Of a stretch of 64,000 nt of DNA, positions 34,923-46,042 are shown piece by piece (the first letter of the stretch is position 1; each line of letters begins with the position of its first letter). The stretch is taken from NCBI RefSeq assembly GCF_024323335.1, contig NC_066579.1, positions 496,001-560,000 on the forward strand, written 5' to 3'. The position numbers and the translations under genes were made by a program. The notes under the pieces were generated by a model, which worked only from the letters and a program-made list of their open reading frames with translations, did no database searches and was not told the origin of the DNA. Source of the stretch: Lathyrus oleraceus. Lineage: Eukaryota; Streptophyta; Magnoliopsida; Fabales; Fabaceae.

Positions 34923-36880
34923 CTATGCCTGTCAGCATCGGCAAAAAAGGAACAGTGATACATGAGACGGCACGCGTGCCAATGACCCATGCTGGGGATA
35001 TCAAGCCATGAACCGGCCATTCTCTATTCAACCCTAGCTAACGAACACTTTGCGTTTAGCTGGGGATTATTCTTTCTTGTTTTTCTTTTTGGACCCTGAA
35101 ACTTCCTGGATTATCATTCCATCTACGCCCGACAGAAACTCTTCCTCCAGTATCGCACTACTGGAGAACAACTGCTGGTTAAAATACGGTGCCAAACTCC
35201 TCGGAGTAACATTTTCACCTTCGGGCAACCACCTCTCAAACGATAACCACGGTTTGAGACTAGCTTATGCTGGCCATGATGCATGATTGATTTTTTCAGC
35301 GTAATGCTCCATAATCATGGAAATGCTACGCGATTATTTTGCAATATGCTATGCTTATTCTACATGATGAATGCATAAAAAGTATCCCCCTCAAGGGACT
35401 CTTCTGAGGAGCTCGAGGCACTCTGCTGAGGAACTCGCCAACACTCCAATTTCCACCCTGCTGGGGAATAACACTGCTGCTAGGAAAAGGCAAACCTTTG
35501 TTGGGGGAAAACCTCCTTTGCACCCGATCCGCTTGGGGACATCCCTGGGGGAATCAACCACCAACGCACTCTGTGGGGAAACAACGGTCTCTGACTTGCT
35601 GGGGGATATCATAATCCCGACTCTGCATGAGAAACCACCGCACACAGATACTTCCGCTGGGGAAATTGCAACCTTAAGGCCTGGCTGCTGAGGAAACACC
35701 AATCTCAAACCTGCTGGGGAGATAACCATCTTGACCCTGCTAAGGAAGATACAGACCTTGAATCTGCTGGCGAATTAGTCCTTCCGACTCTGCTTGGGGA
35801 AGATCTGGAAAGTCTGGTACCGAACACCCGTTGACTCGTCGAACCATGGCATTTACCGTCCAAATCCACTGTCAGCTTTCCACTTTCGAGAACTCCCAGA
35901 CTCGTCTGGACTTTTCTGATTCATATCCTTGTATTCCCGACCGCTCCGTACTCGACGGAGAGCAAACCCCTGGGATCTATACAGACTTTTCAATCTTCAG
36001 ACTTTGAAGAGTCTTCTTGATTAATATCCAGGATCGTCGTACGTCCTCGCCGTCCTTTCACCGTTCTTCTATTCATTCGTCCCTGATTGGACTCCATGGG
36101 GATTATTTTGTCAAAAGCTTCCACATCACAACCTGCAAGTGAGTGAAAATATCTCACAGTACCTGCAAAAGAGATCGTCAGATAAAACCGTGCCCCAGGC
36201 GTGTCAAGATTTCAACACTTGAGTCACTCAACCTTCCGAATAAGATTTCAAGCTTTCAATCTTATAAGCATGCATTGGAAGGGACCTGTATGTCTTAAAA
36301 TGCAAGATTCTTTATCACAAACAATTGAATGTTTTTGCAATCAAAGCGGTAATGAAAACAAAAACAAAATTATTTGACTGAATATGCATTTTATTGATTG
36401 AAAAAGTGTGGCTCAAACTGAGCAATACAAAGGAAGCAATTCCTGAAAAGAGGTAATTGCGCACAAAAGGAAAAATCTATCCTAATGGCAATGTGAAAAC
36501 CGTGATCTCATCGAGTTCCAACTCGGTTACACCCCCTATGTCCTCAGACTCTCCGTGCTTTCTGCCTTCTGAATAAGACGTTTCCAATTGATCCCTACCG
36601 GGTATTATCCATGTGATATCCGAAGCACAAACGATCATGCCAGACGCAGTTGTTCGTTTCAATCCCTCTTTTGCCTGGACCGCCCTTTCGGGTTTTCAGT
36701 CCACCGGGATACCCTTTTTTGCCCAAGTCGCCTTTTCAGGTTTTCGACTTGCCGGGTGTACAGTTTTTTTCCTTTTATCCCTAATTTTTGCCCGAACCTT
36801 TTCTTTCTGTTTTTTTTTTGGTTCGCCGGGATGCCCATTCTTGCCTGGACTATTTTATTCTTTTCGTCCAGCGGGTCTCT
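34923..36880 (-). other. Element C 3' UTR (truncated)
   Basis: Non-coding. On the - strand it has the same 'cccagcagg'-type degenerate units as the B 3' UTR, the segment 'cgcgtagcatttccat' (near 35325; B equivalent near 28618), and the 'attgccattaggatagattt' block (near 36480; B equivalent near 27345). It ends at LTR B, short of the minisatellite and polypurine tract present in B. Confidence 0.65.
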
Positions 36881-37327
36881 TTATACGAAGTATTTTTTAA
36901 CTGCGTCTGCATTCACATGGGATGGAAAATCTTCACCATCCATGGTCGTTAACAACAAGGCTCCGCCAGAGAAAACCTTCTTGACCACGAATGGACCTTC
37001 ATAATTGAGTGTCCACTTGCCCCTACAATCGTTTTGAGGAGGAAAGATCCTTTTCAGCACCATATCACCTACGTGATACACACGAGGTCGTACTTTTCGG
37101 TCAAAAGCACGCTTCATCCGCTGCTGGTATAACTGCCCATGACAGATGGCTGCCAGCCTCTTTTCTTCAATCAGGCTCAACTCTTCGTACCGGGTCCTTA
37201 CCCATTCAGCCTCTTGCAATTTCACATCCATCAGGACTCTCAAAGAGGGAATTTGAACCTCGACCGGTAACACGGCTTCCATTCCATATACCAACGAGAA
37301 AGGTATTGCTACAGTAGATGTACACAT
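36881..37327 (-). pseudogene. Element C integrase C-terminus fragment
   Basis: An open stretch of 148 residues matches the end of the Ogre integrase from TPFSLVYGMEAVLPVEV-type sequence (here AIPFSLVYGMEAVLPVEV) to KKYFV and a stop. It is closer to copy B (VYHVGDMVLKRI, GKWTLNYEGPFVVKKVF) than to copy A. The integrase zinc region and catalytic core that should precede it are absent; upstream sequence switches to degenerate RNase H-like remains. Non-functional fragment. Confidence 0.8.
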
Positions 37328-38800
37328 CGATACCCAGGATACAAACTTCGTACTTAGCCACCATCATTGGTGCATTCGAAAGCTAACCAGGCAACGAAGG
37401 GAACGTGGGATTCCTTTGGCGTAACCAAAGCAGCACTAACTCCTTCACACTAACCCCATCAGACATCAGAATCCGTTCGAATTCAGGGTCAGGCCCCTCC
37501 TCCGGGATCAGTTACTCTCAATCTTTCGATTCGAGCACCTCGAGATGTCCTCATTAGGGAACTCAAACTTCATAGGTTGATAATCCTCAATGGGTTGCTA
37601 GGCGAGATAATCAGACAATACACCCCTTGATCCTCTTCTGAGAGTATCACAAATCAGTCAACATTCTTTTGCACTCTCACAACCAGTCCGGTCAAAGCTA
37701 GATTCTCAAACCCATACTCGATCGGATTCATCTTGGAAATCCACAAAGTAGTATGAACCAGCATACACTGTCTCAGTCGGCGAGCAGCCTATGCCAAAGT
37801 ACAACAAGTCTCTTCGAGCAGTGAATGTATTGTTTCACAGTCGATAAACTTTTTGCTAAGGTAAATTGCATGCTCTTTTCAACAAGACTCGTCATGCTGA
37901 CTCAATACACACCTCATAGACCCCTCGAGGGTTGTCAAGTACCAGATTGATGGTCGTTCCTCCACAGATAGACGTCAGAATCAGAGGCTCCTGCAACTTA
38001 TCCTTTTATTTTTCAATGCCCTTTGGAAATAATTATTTCACCTGACCGTTTGATCTTTTCTTTTCAACATCTGGAATATGGGTTCACACGTGGCTGTTAG
38101 ATGAGATGTGAACCATGAAATATAGTTCAATCTACCTAAGAAACCACGAACCTCTTTTTCTGTTCTCGGTTCAGGCATTTCTCTTCTCTTTTTTTCTTTT
38201 TTTCCTTTTTTAGCAGGATCAACCTTGATTCCTCTTTTCTGCTCACAATAAGCCCCAGCAACTTACCGGACCGCACTCTGATAGTGCCCTTGCTCGAATT
38301 CAACCTCAGTCTGAATTATCTCAATCGGTCAAACGACTGACCCCGGTCTGCCAGATGCCCCTCTTCTGTTTGGGACTTTGCTATCATGTCATCAACATAG
38401 CATTCAATTTCATGATGAATCATATCATGAAGCAAAGTCACCATGGCCCTCTGATAAGTAGCACCGACGTTCTGCTTCTCTAGAGGACAGTCCTCTCTCC
38501 CTGGTGGCTTGTGCACAACGGCATCGGTATCCGATCCTGGCATATCCTGACATGACCAGGTGAAGGTATCCACATGCTCTTTCAATAGGGCTACCATTCT
38601 GCTCTCGACCCGCCTCTGAAGCGGCCCCAATTCTCACTTCCTCTCTGACCTCGGCGGTGCCTGGAATAACAATCTCGCATCGCTCCTCGTGCGATTAAAT
38701 CACCTTCTCCTCTTATTTCAACAACTTGGCTAATTCCAGCAAATCACAATCTTCTTTGCCTTCTCCTTCGGCATGATAGATCGGATTGTCGAAGTCATAC
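37328..38800 (-). pseudogene. Element C pol remnants (acidic linker, RT, RNase H)
   Basis: On the - strand the pol N-terminus is recognisable near 38790 (YDFDNPIYHAEGEG), with stops soon after. The fragment at 38630-38316 jumps from CQDMPGSDTDAVVHK to NVGATYQRAM, so the first half of RT is deleted, yet YVDDMIAKS is kept (about 38405-38380). Further left are traces of VRSGKLLG (near 38270), RGFLGRLNYIS (near 38130) and RNase H sequence with many stops and frameshifts. Both integrase catalytic regions are gone. Clearly dead. Confidence 0.7.
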
Positions 38801-39088
38801 GAGGTGTAACCAAATTGTTATCAATGAGATCCGGAGAATTATTTTTCAAAGTCGGAACGAGATAAATCAAAAGGGGAAGAAAATGAAAACAAACATTGCC
38901 ATTTTTATTTGTTTTTAAACTGCAAAAATAAATGAAAAACAGGGAACACCGCTTTTAATTGAAAAACATCCATTTATTTATGATGCAAAATGTTGCAAAA
39001 TGAAACATGAGGTGGCCCTTACAATGAACCATTACGTGTCGGGCAACACGTATGGCTTTCATGCAAATAAAAAACTGAAAACAGAAAT

Positions 39089-39093
39089 ATTAC
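39089..39093 (-). other. Element C intron donor overlapping stop
   Basis: The - strand has GA|GTAATATTTC with the G of GT at 39093. The in-frame stop TAA lies within the donor exactly as in copies A and B. The matching acceptor, expected near 38850-38830, is degraded and I could not place it. Confidence 0.5.
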
Positions 39094-39122
39094 TCTTCCA
39101 GTAGAATGACAGTGATGATCTG

Positions 39123-40361
39123 TTAGGCCTTCCAGCTTCCTGGTACGCACGATTTTATCCACGACTCCAGCTCGCGGTCACTGTCAATCTCTTCGCCCAC
39201 TGTATAGGCGTGATCTGGATCCAGCACTCCGGCACTGACAAATGCGAACGGTGGACGACGTCCTCTGTTTTGTCTAGACGAGTCTTGGCCCTCCTGATAG
39301 CCAACCCCGAACATATCCGCCTTTACCACGATGCCTATGATCCTTCCCCAGCCGGGGATCCCTCCATTTCTCACCACTTCTACTGCCTGTTTGTAAGAAG
39401 AAATGGACGGCTTTTTCTCTTTCTCAGCAATAATGGCATTCTCCACCTTGACAGCTTCAACTGCCAAACTGGGTGCTTTACATCTCACATCGCCCATTTC
39501 TACTTTCATCATTCTCTGGATTGTTTCCCCCATCACTACACACCCCTTTGTGGCGACGGCCGCACAACAATCATCAACACGAGGGAAAGCTCCATTCTTC
39601 GTCAGACGTTTTGGGACCACAGACATTGGAATTTTTAACTGATCCTTCTCAGTCACCTCTATCCCTCCCTTGTCCTTCGACATCATTTTCACTCTTACAA
39701 GACCATGCCTTGGCACGGGGTTAGCACTATCATCTGTCGTCGGTGCAAAATTGATGGCTTTAGAATCCACCAAATCTTGAACGACATGCTTAAAAGTTTT
39801 ACACCCCTCAATGTGATGTCCGGGTGCCCCAGCATGGAACTCGCAACTGACGTTCTCATCGTAACTTGCAAGCCTCTGATCTGGTCTCACTGGAATCAAT
39901 GTCCTCGGCTAAACCAAACCAAGCTCCTCCAACCTCTTAAACAGAAAGGCATAAGTCACGGGCAGCCTATCGAACTGACGATCCGTCATCCTCCTTCTCA
40001 CCCGGTCCCCAGCTCTTTGTGTTCTCTGTTGGGGTGACTGTTGCCGCTGTGGTGCAGGTGAATCACCAACAGGAATGGTTACGGTGGCAGCATAAGGGTG
40101 GTAACGATCCTTACCGCATTCTTTTTTAGCCTTCACACCAACTGATTCATCCCCCTTCTTGAGCTGACCATTGCCAGGGGGTTTCTTTACTACGGATGAC
40201 GGAACCTTTCCCTGAACTTTCTCCGTTATCAACCATTTCTCAATCTTCTCCACCCTCTCAGCAATTGCTTTCTGCCCCAAGGTGAGCCCCTGCACGACTT
40301 GGAACAACTCTCTCATCATCTCTTTCAGTTCGAGCATATCGGCGTTGGGCGAATTCAACAT
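39123..40361 (-). pseudogene. Element C gag-protease remnant with internal deletions
   Basis: It starts at the ATG at 40361 (MLNSPNADMLELKEMM) with a coiled-coil leader. It then jumps after a Lys-rich linker to the C-terminal region (RQFDRLPVTYAFL), so the conserved gag core is missing. An in-frame TAG at 39909-39911 precedes the knuckle CEFHAGAPGHHIEGC (CX2HX5HX4C). After a short stretch it jumps to KPSISSYKQAVEVVRNGG, which lies beyond the protease in copies A and B, so the DTGSS protease domain is also deleted. Another in-frame TAG at 39123-39125 comes ten codons before the intron donor. The frame is otherwise open over ~410 codons. Such frame-preserving deletions could mean a non-autonomous element that kept translating, but this is inference. 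Confidence 0.7.
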
Positions 40362-40395
40362 TCCTGTGTCAATCAAACAGGTTAGAAACTGACAC

Positions 40396-40409
40396 CTGCA
40401 AAACAAAAG
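40396..40409 (-). promoter_or_regulatory. Candidate 3' splice site upstream of gag (C)
   Basis: On the - strand a pyrimidine-rich run ending TTTTGTTTTGCAG is followed by GTGTCAG, with AG ending at 40396. This lies 35 bases before the gag ATG. It is a strong acceptor-like sequence in an equivalent position to a weaker one in copy A (11510). No donor identified. Confidence 0.35.
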
Positions 40410-40803
40410 ACAAGTTATTATGGTTATGCATGAATGCAATGTCTATCCACATGAGGAACACTATGTCTCTCGATCCTGGCTTCATCGAGACAGATAATAA
40501 CCCAGCAATGATATTCTGACATTCATCCTTTTATTTCATCATACAGATCAGAGATATATGATTTAGCAAAATACCACCCAACCATGTGTGTGCTGTGTGA
40601 GTGCATACAGTAAAGCAAATAAAGCTTGAAGATCGATCACTAAATGAAAACAATCATCGCATACCAAAAATGCACAATAAGCGCCATAGTCATACATCAG
40701 CTGATACAAATCAAGTACAATTCTCCAGAATCAGGAAGGAAGTACAAGCAAGTGAATTCCGTCAACAGGCCTGACGGTAATCCACACAAATGATAACAAA
40801 AGA

Positions 40804-42501
40804 CTACACTGAAGGCCCCACAGACGGCTCTGCATCATCTACCATCCTGGTAAACTTTGCGGAGAACCTGAGCTCGGTGTTCTCCTGCTGTAATCTCCCC
40901 ACCTCCTTCTGGTGAATCTTCATCTGTCTGAAGTAATGATCTCTCTCAGCAAGATAATGATCTCTCTCGGCAGTGATCTTCGCTTTCTCCGCTTCCCATT
41001 CTGCAGCAAGGACTCTGGCTCTAGCATCTCTCTGATCTCTCACGATGATTTGCCTCCTCTTCTCATCTTCAATGACCTTTGAGGCTCTGGCTAGCTTTTC
41101 TTTAGTGATGTCGTGCTCCCTTGTGGATGACGCTAAGGCTTGGCTGATCTTCCCATAGTAGGCAGTATCCATCTCAAAGCGCTTCGCTTCCAGGGCATGT
41201 CGCTTATCCTGATCTTCCATCCTTACTTTGATCTCTTGATTAGACATCTGAATCCGAGCAACACTCATCTCTAATTCAATTTTCTCCGCCTGCAACTGAT
41301 CTCTGGCTCTCTTCATCTCGAGGAATTCTTCCATACTGACAGAAGAACGCTGACCCTCAATCAAAGGACACCAAGGATCACCTCCAGGAAACAGTAGATG
41401 TGTGATCTCTATCCTCTTCTGAAGCCAATCATCAAATGGAGGAAAAGACCGGTTGTTAACCTTGCCAAAAGGAACTTTGCCCTTCCTCTGAATGTTACGC
41501 CATGACCCAGACACTTGCCTCAACTTGGTCTGATTACCCTCAACTGGGAAGTAGAAAGACTCCTGAGTCTCACACTCAAGAGGAGGAACTTCCATAGCAA
41601 ACCTCATTTGTCTCCTAAGAAGCGTTGGGTTGTAATTAAGGCAACCCTGAACTCCTATAAGAGGCACATTGGGAAAGCTCCCACAACTGTATATGAAATC
41701 CCGTTCAGCCATACCGTTATGAGTCCAAGCTATATCAGTGGCTCGCAAACCCATCAACCTGACTGACCACTTGACTGTAGGATCAAGAGAAGCAAAAGCA
41801 CCTCTAGAAGGTAAGTACCCCATAAACCATTTGTACAGCATCTGAGCACAACATCGGATCAGTCCCCCACGCCGCTTCCCGTTCCTATTATGAATCGAGT
41901 AATAGACATCTCCAATCAGAGTAGGAATAGGGTTCCTCTGTATGAACAATCTGATGGCATTATGGTCCACAAAGCTCTTCTGATTAGGAAACAGGATGGT
42001 CCCATAAATGCTCACAGCAATCAAGGCACAGACCGCCTTCCAGTTACCCATAACAGCATGTTCCTTGGCCTTAGCCTCCAAGAAACTCAAATGAAAACCG
42101 GGTAACTTTCCTTTCTCCTTCAAACCCTCCTTGATCATCTCCGGGCTCAAATAAAGAGCACGAGAAATCTCAAGGATGTCAGGCTCTCCCCTAATGGCAC
42201 AAAAAGGAATTTGATCCCGGATCTAAATACCCAGGATGCTAGCATAGTCCTCCATCAAAGGCCCTAACAAGTAGTCCGGGAACACGAAACATCTCAAACC
42301 CGGGTCATAGAACTGGAGAAGAGTATGAATGGCGCTCCTATCACTGTCTGTGAGTCTGAAAACCAGCTTCAGAATACCACCGTATGCCTCTCGAAACATC
42401 CCCACATGATCGGGTGTAATCAATGTTATCATATCCTTCAGCACACTGATCTCTGGGTTGAAGAAACTGTAGACAACATCGTCTTTCAAACCGGTCCTCA
42501 T
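40804..42501 (-). pseudogene. Element C ORF1, plant-mobile-domain-like with long coiled coil
   Basis: One frame from ATG at 42501 (MRTGLKDDVVYSFF) to the stop at 40804-40806, about 565 residues, broken only by TAG at 42223-42225. The N-terminal two thirds match ORF1 of copy A (LQFYDPGLRCFVFPDYLL, FVDHNAIRLFIQRNPIPTL, SFPNVPLIG). The last ~200 residues form a long charged coiled coil (EIKVRMEDQDKRHALEAKRF, AEWEAEKAKITAERDHYLAE). It is longer than ORF1 of copy A. The start could lie further upstream, but no better ATG is in frame. Notably this ORF is the best preserved part of an element whose gag, protease and pol are deleted. Confidence 0.75.
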
Positions 42502-43523
42502 ATCTGAGCAAGAAGTCTCTCAACCAGGATCTCGATCAAAAATGTCCCTGCGTATGGATAAACATGTGTTAAATGCAGGTAAATGCAAAATGTGATGATG
42601 CTGATGAATGAATGCAATGCATTGTGCCATCCTCCAAGTCATCTGAACACCTGTTGTACCGAAGTCCGATCTCTGAACTGATCATAACCATCTGAAGGAA
42701 ATGTAACCACAAATCCAACTCAAGGGTTCCGAAATAAACGGAACTGAAAGATACACCACCATCATCACCAGACAATCTCTGAGCAGACAACCACAAAACC
42801 TCTGAATCGGCCCGGGGAATCCTGAAATAAACGGATCCCCACTGATAAATAACACGGACAGCCCTCCGGCATCTCAGAAATAAATGTCCATAAATTCGCC
42901 TTATAAATAGGACTCTGATCAACGGAACCAATAGTCACCATCAAAGTCACCATCTGAACATGCATCTGTAAGAACCACCCTCCCCTCACAGGTAAATTCT
43001 AATCAGGTCATCCTAAGGCGGATAATGGTCTTGACAATCGGGCAAAGATACTCAACGGGTTTGCCCTTGCGGGTGTGCCGTTGTAGCTCTCTTAAGATCG
43101 TCTAAACCAAAGATCCGGGAAAGAACGGTCACCGAAGTCAATAGTTCAAAAGAGGTAACCCAACCAGAGTGGAAAACCCCACAAAGGAAGAGCACCCTCT
43201 AGTGAACCTCGTCCGGCTTATGGTATGTCACGTTGAAATAATATGCTGATAAAGCAAATGAGGAACGTGAGACCACACTAATCCTAGGTGTATACTCGGG
43301 CCTGAGTTTTAGCCCCACTCAGAACACCCACCCCAAAACAGAGGAACCACTTGTACAGAGGACAACAAGATGATAGTATGATGCATGCAAATATTTATGC
43401 AAATATATACACAACATAATAATAAATGCAATAAATAAAGCAACACAAGCAACCTAAACTATCCTAGAACGCTAGGAGAGACTCGTTTAGGGAAGATGGA
43501 CCAGCAACAGGTCAACTTCTATG
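42502..43523 (-). other. Element C 5' leader
   Basis: Untranslated sequence between PBS and ORF1 with no supported gene. It contains three spaced copies of a 'gaaataaacgga'-like motif (42731, 42823, 42886). The ORF on the - strand at 42569-42931 overlaps these and is not conserved. Confidence 0.5.
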
Positions 43524-43541
43524 TCCCCAGTGGAGTCGCCA
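43524..43541 (-). other. Primer binding site of element C
   Basis: TGGCGACTCCACTGGGGA on the - strand, two bases from the LTR end. It has 16 of 18 bases identical to the PBS of element D. Confidence 0.75.
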
Positions 43542-44573
43542 GCTGTCGCATCCGCGAAAAACAACCGGCGGACTAAAACAAAAACAAACAGAGCCGTCAC
43601 CGTGTGTTATTTATCCCAAAGAGGGAAAGGAAACGCTCGAAGTAAACCTGGAAAAGACATGGTCTCGCGACCAAAGAGAATGGGATCGGGAGTCGGTTAT
43701 GCGAAGGGAAGGTATTAGCACCCCTACGCATCCGTCGTACTCGACGGGATCCACGCTCAAAAGGATAGAAGAAAAAGGTTGCTAAAACAAACATCACACA
43801 CACACACACTGAAACCAACACAGGTGGGGGAAGAGAGGAACGGGCTCGCTAGGATATCGCATCCTATGCCTACGTATCTCATCTGGAATGAGAATCAGAG
43901 CTACCGTAGTTCGGCTCACGCACGCCAAACAAAACACACAGGAAATAGGCAAACATGGAAACCGAATGCCAATCGCTGGGCTTATATCGGACTCCGAACC
44001 AACGAACGCACACAGGAAACCAACTGCCAATCGCTGGACTTACGTCGGACTCCACACCACAAGCACCAATAGGATACGGACTGCCAATCGCTGGTCTTAT
44101 ATCCATATCCTAGCACACAAGAAGGATAACAAACAAACAAGTTATTAGGGAGTCTCGCACTCGAGCCTAGCAACTGTCAAGCAAACACACACAAAATAAA
44201 AAAAGGGTGCCCGGAGAGATCTCGTACGACCTCCTGCCTACGTACCTCATCTGGTATGAGGATCAGGGCAACGTAGTTCCCCTCAACCGGGGAGAAACTT
44301 TCTCCTAACCAGAGACTGGGAAATGACCAACTAGAAGGGAGACTAACTCGAGCCTAATAGTTATCATGTATTCCACAATGGTCCTAGGTTGAGTTTTCTA
44401 TCTACTTGCACAGGCTGCAAGCTAATCCTAAACAGGCAAAGCAAAGCATGCAAGCATAATCAAAACAAAGCAAACATTCACAATTAGCACACACTATATA
44501 CAGACAAAGTGGGCTCACACAAGGGTTAGGCTGCAAAAGCAAACCAACTGTATCAGGGTGATGTTAGCTCTTA

Positions 44574-44951
44574 ACCCTAACATTGAGAGTTAGGGTGAAG
44601 CAGATGAAATAGGAAGTGAGGGGTGTGCCTCACAGCTCTTATCCCTGGCCTGGGAGAGCTTTAGACAAAGGAAGTGTGGGTTCAGAAAGTGGGAACCCTT
44701 CTACACTTATGACACTGACTCAACTGTACAACTGTACAAGGATCTTGGGTTACTATCCACAATGCATCAACACCAGTTGTGTGAGCAAAGGGATGACTCA
44801 ACTGAATAGCAGGAGATGGATTGCACATCTCTTGTATCTGCCAATTGCCTTATCAAAGGTCTTTTCCTGCTTGGGGACAAAAATAAACAAGCACAAACAT
44901 TGCCTCTTAAGGAGGACTTCAGACAGGTGCCTGACCAAATAACAGGCCAGG
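44574..44951 (-). other. Conserved hairpin cluster in LTR C
   Basis: On the - strand the stems are CCTGGCC/GGTCAGG (44930-44951, one G-U pair), CCTC/GAGG (44903-44915), CCTT/AAGG (44848-44859) and a perfect 8-bp ACCCTAAC/GTTAGGGT (44574-44596, loop tctcaat). The last stem has changed at several positions on both arms relative to LTR B without losing pairing. Confidence 0.55.
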
Positions 44952-46019
44952 TCTTCCAGACTACATGGAGTTAGTGAGCTATACCTCAATTGGTTAAGCA
45001 ACCAAGCAACAGCAAAAGCAAGTTCAAAATGAACTATAGCAACTAAGGTACCTGAAATCAATCTAACTCAGTTAGTATTCAAGTCACAAAGTCAAACAGA
45101 CAAGCTAATGGTCAACAGTTAACTATACACAAGCAATGCATCAAGCAAAGCATAAGCCAATGCTCAACACAAATGACTTAGAAGCCACCTACAAAACAAA
45201 CTTAATGTTAATCAACATCAACCAAATAAGCAACTCAAGCCATGTGAATCAACTCCTCAATGTCATATGCTTTTTGTCCTGAAAACACAACTCAAACATA
45301 AGAAGCAAACCCCTAGGACAAGGCCTAGGGTCAAAGAGGGAGAAATAATTCAAAACAGAACATGAAAATTGGCACAAATCAAGTTCAATAAAGTTAGAAC
45401 AATGTCCAAGTGGTCTCACATTCATATCATACACCAATTTCATTTCACACAACAAATAGTGCAAAGCATGCAAGTTCAAAGCTCATTGGACCAAACAGAA
45501 TGACTCAATCCATTTCAACTCCAAAACAATTCAATAAATCCCAAGAAAAATCATGGCTAAACAGCATTCATAACATGATCATCATACCAAAATTCAAGTC
45601 AATTGGACAAGTGGAAGCAAGGCAAATAAATTCCATAAGTCAAGGCAAGGAAAAACAAGCTCAAAGGAAGCACAATTCCATACATCAACTTCACACCAGC
45701 CTAAAACAGAATCTACACATGATAAATGACTCAAACCAAATCCATGGTAACCTTCAATGTGTCTATAATCACTCCACAAAATTTCAAGTCCATCCAATAA
45801 ACATCAAGAATTTCACAAATCATTTAAGATCATGACTCACAAAAAGTCCACAAATGGTCAAACAGAAAAGAAATTCTCAAACAAATTGGAAATGCATCCA
45901 AAATTTCTACAAAAATTCACACTCAAACTTAACATCCATAAGTATCATCATGCAAAAAAATCAGGTTAATTGGCATAGAATTGGCATGGCAAATAAAATC
46001 AGGAAGTCAAGCAAGCAAA

Positions 46020-46042
46020 GGTGTGACACAAATTGTCTCACC
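46020..46042 (-). other. LTR palindrome (C copy, one mismatch)
   Basis: GGTGAGACA / TGTCACACC on the - strand with a 5-base loop and one unpaired position. Confidence 0.45.
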
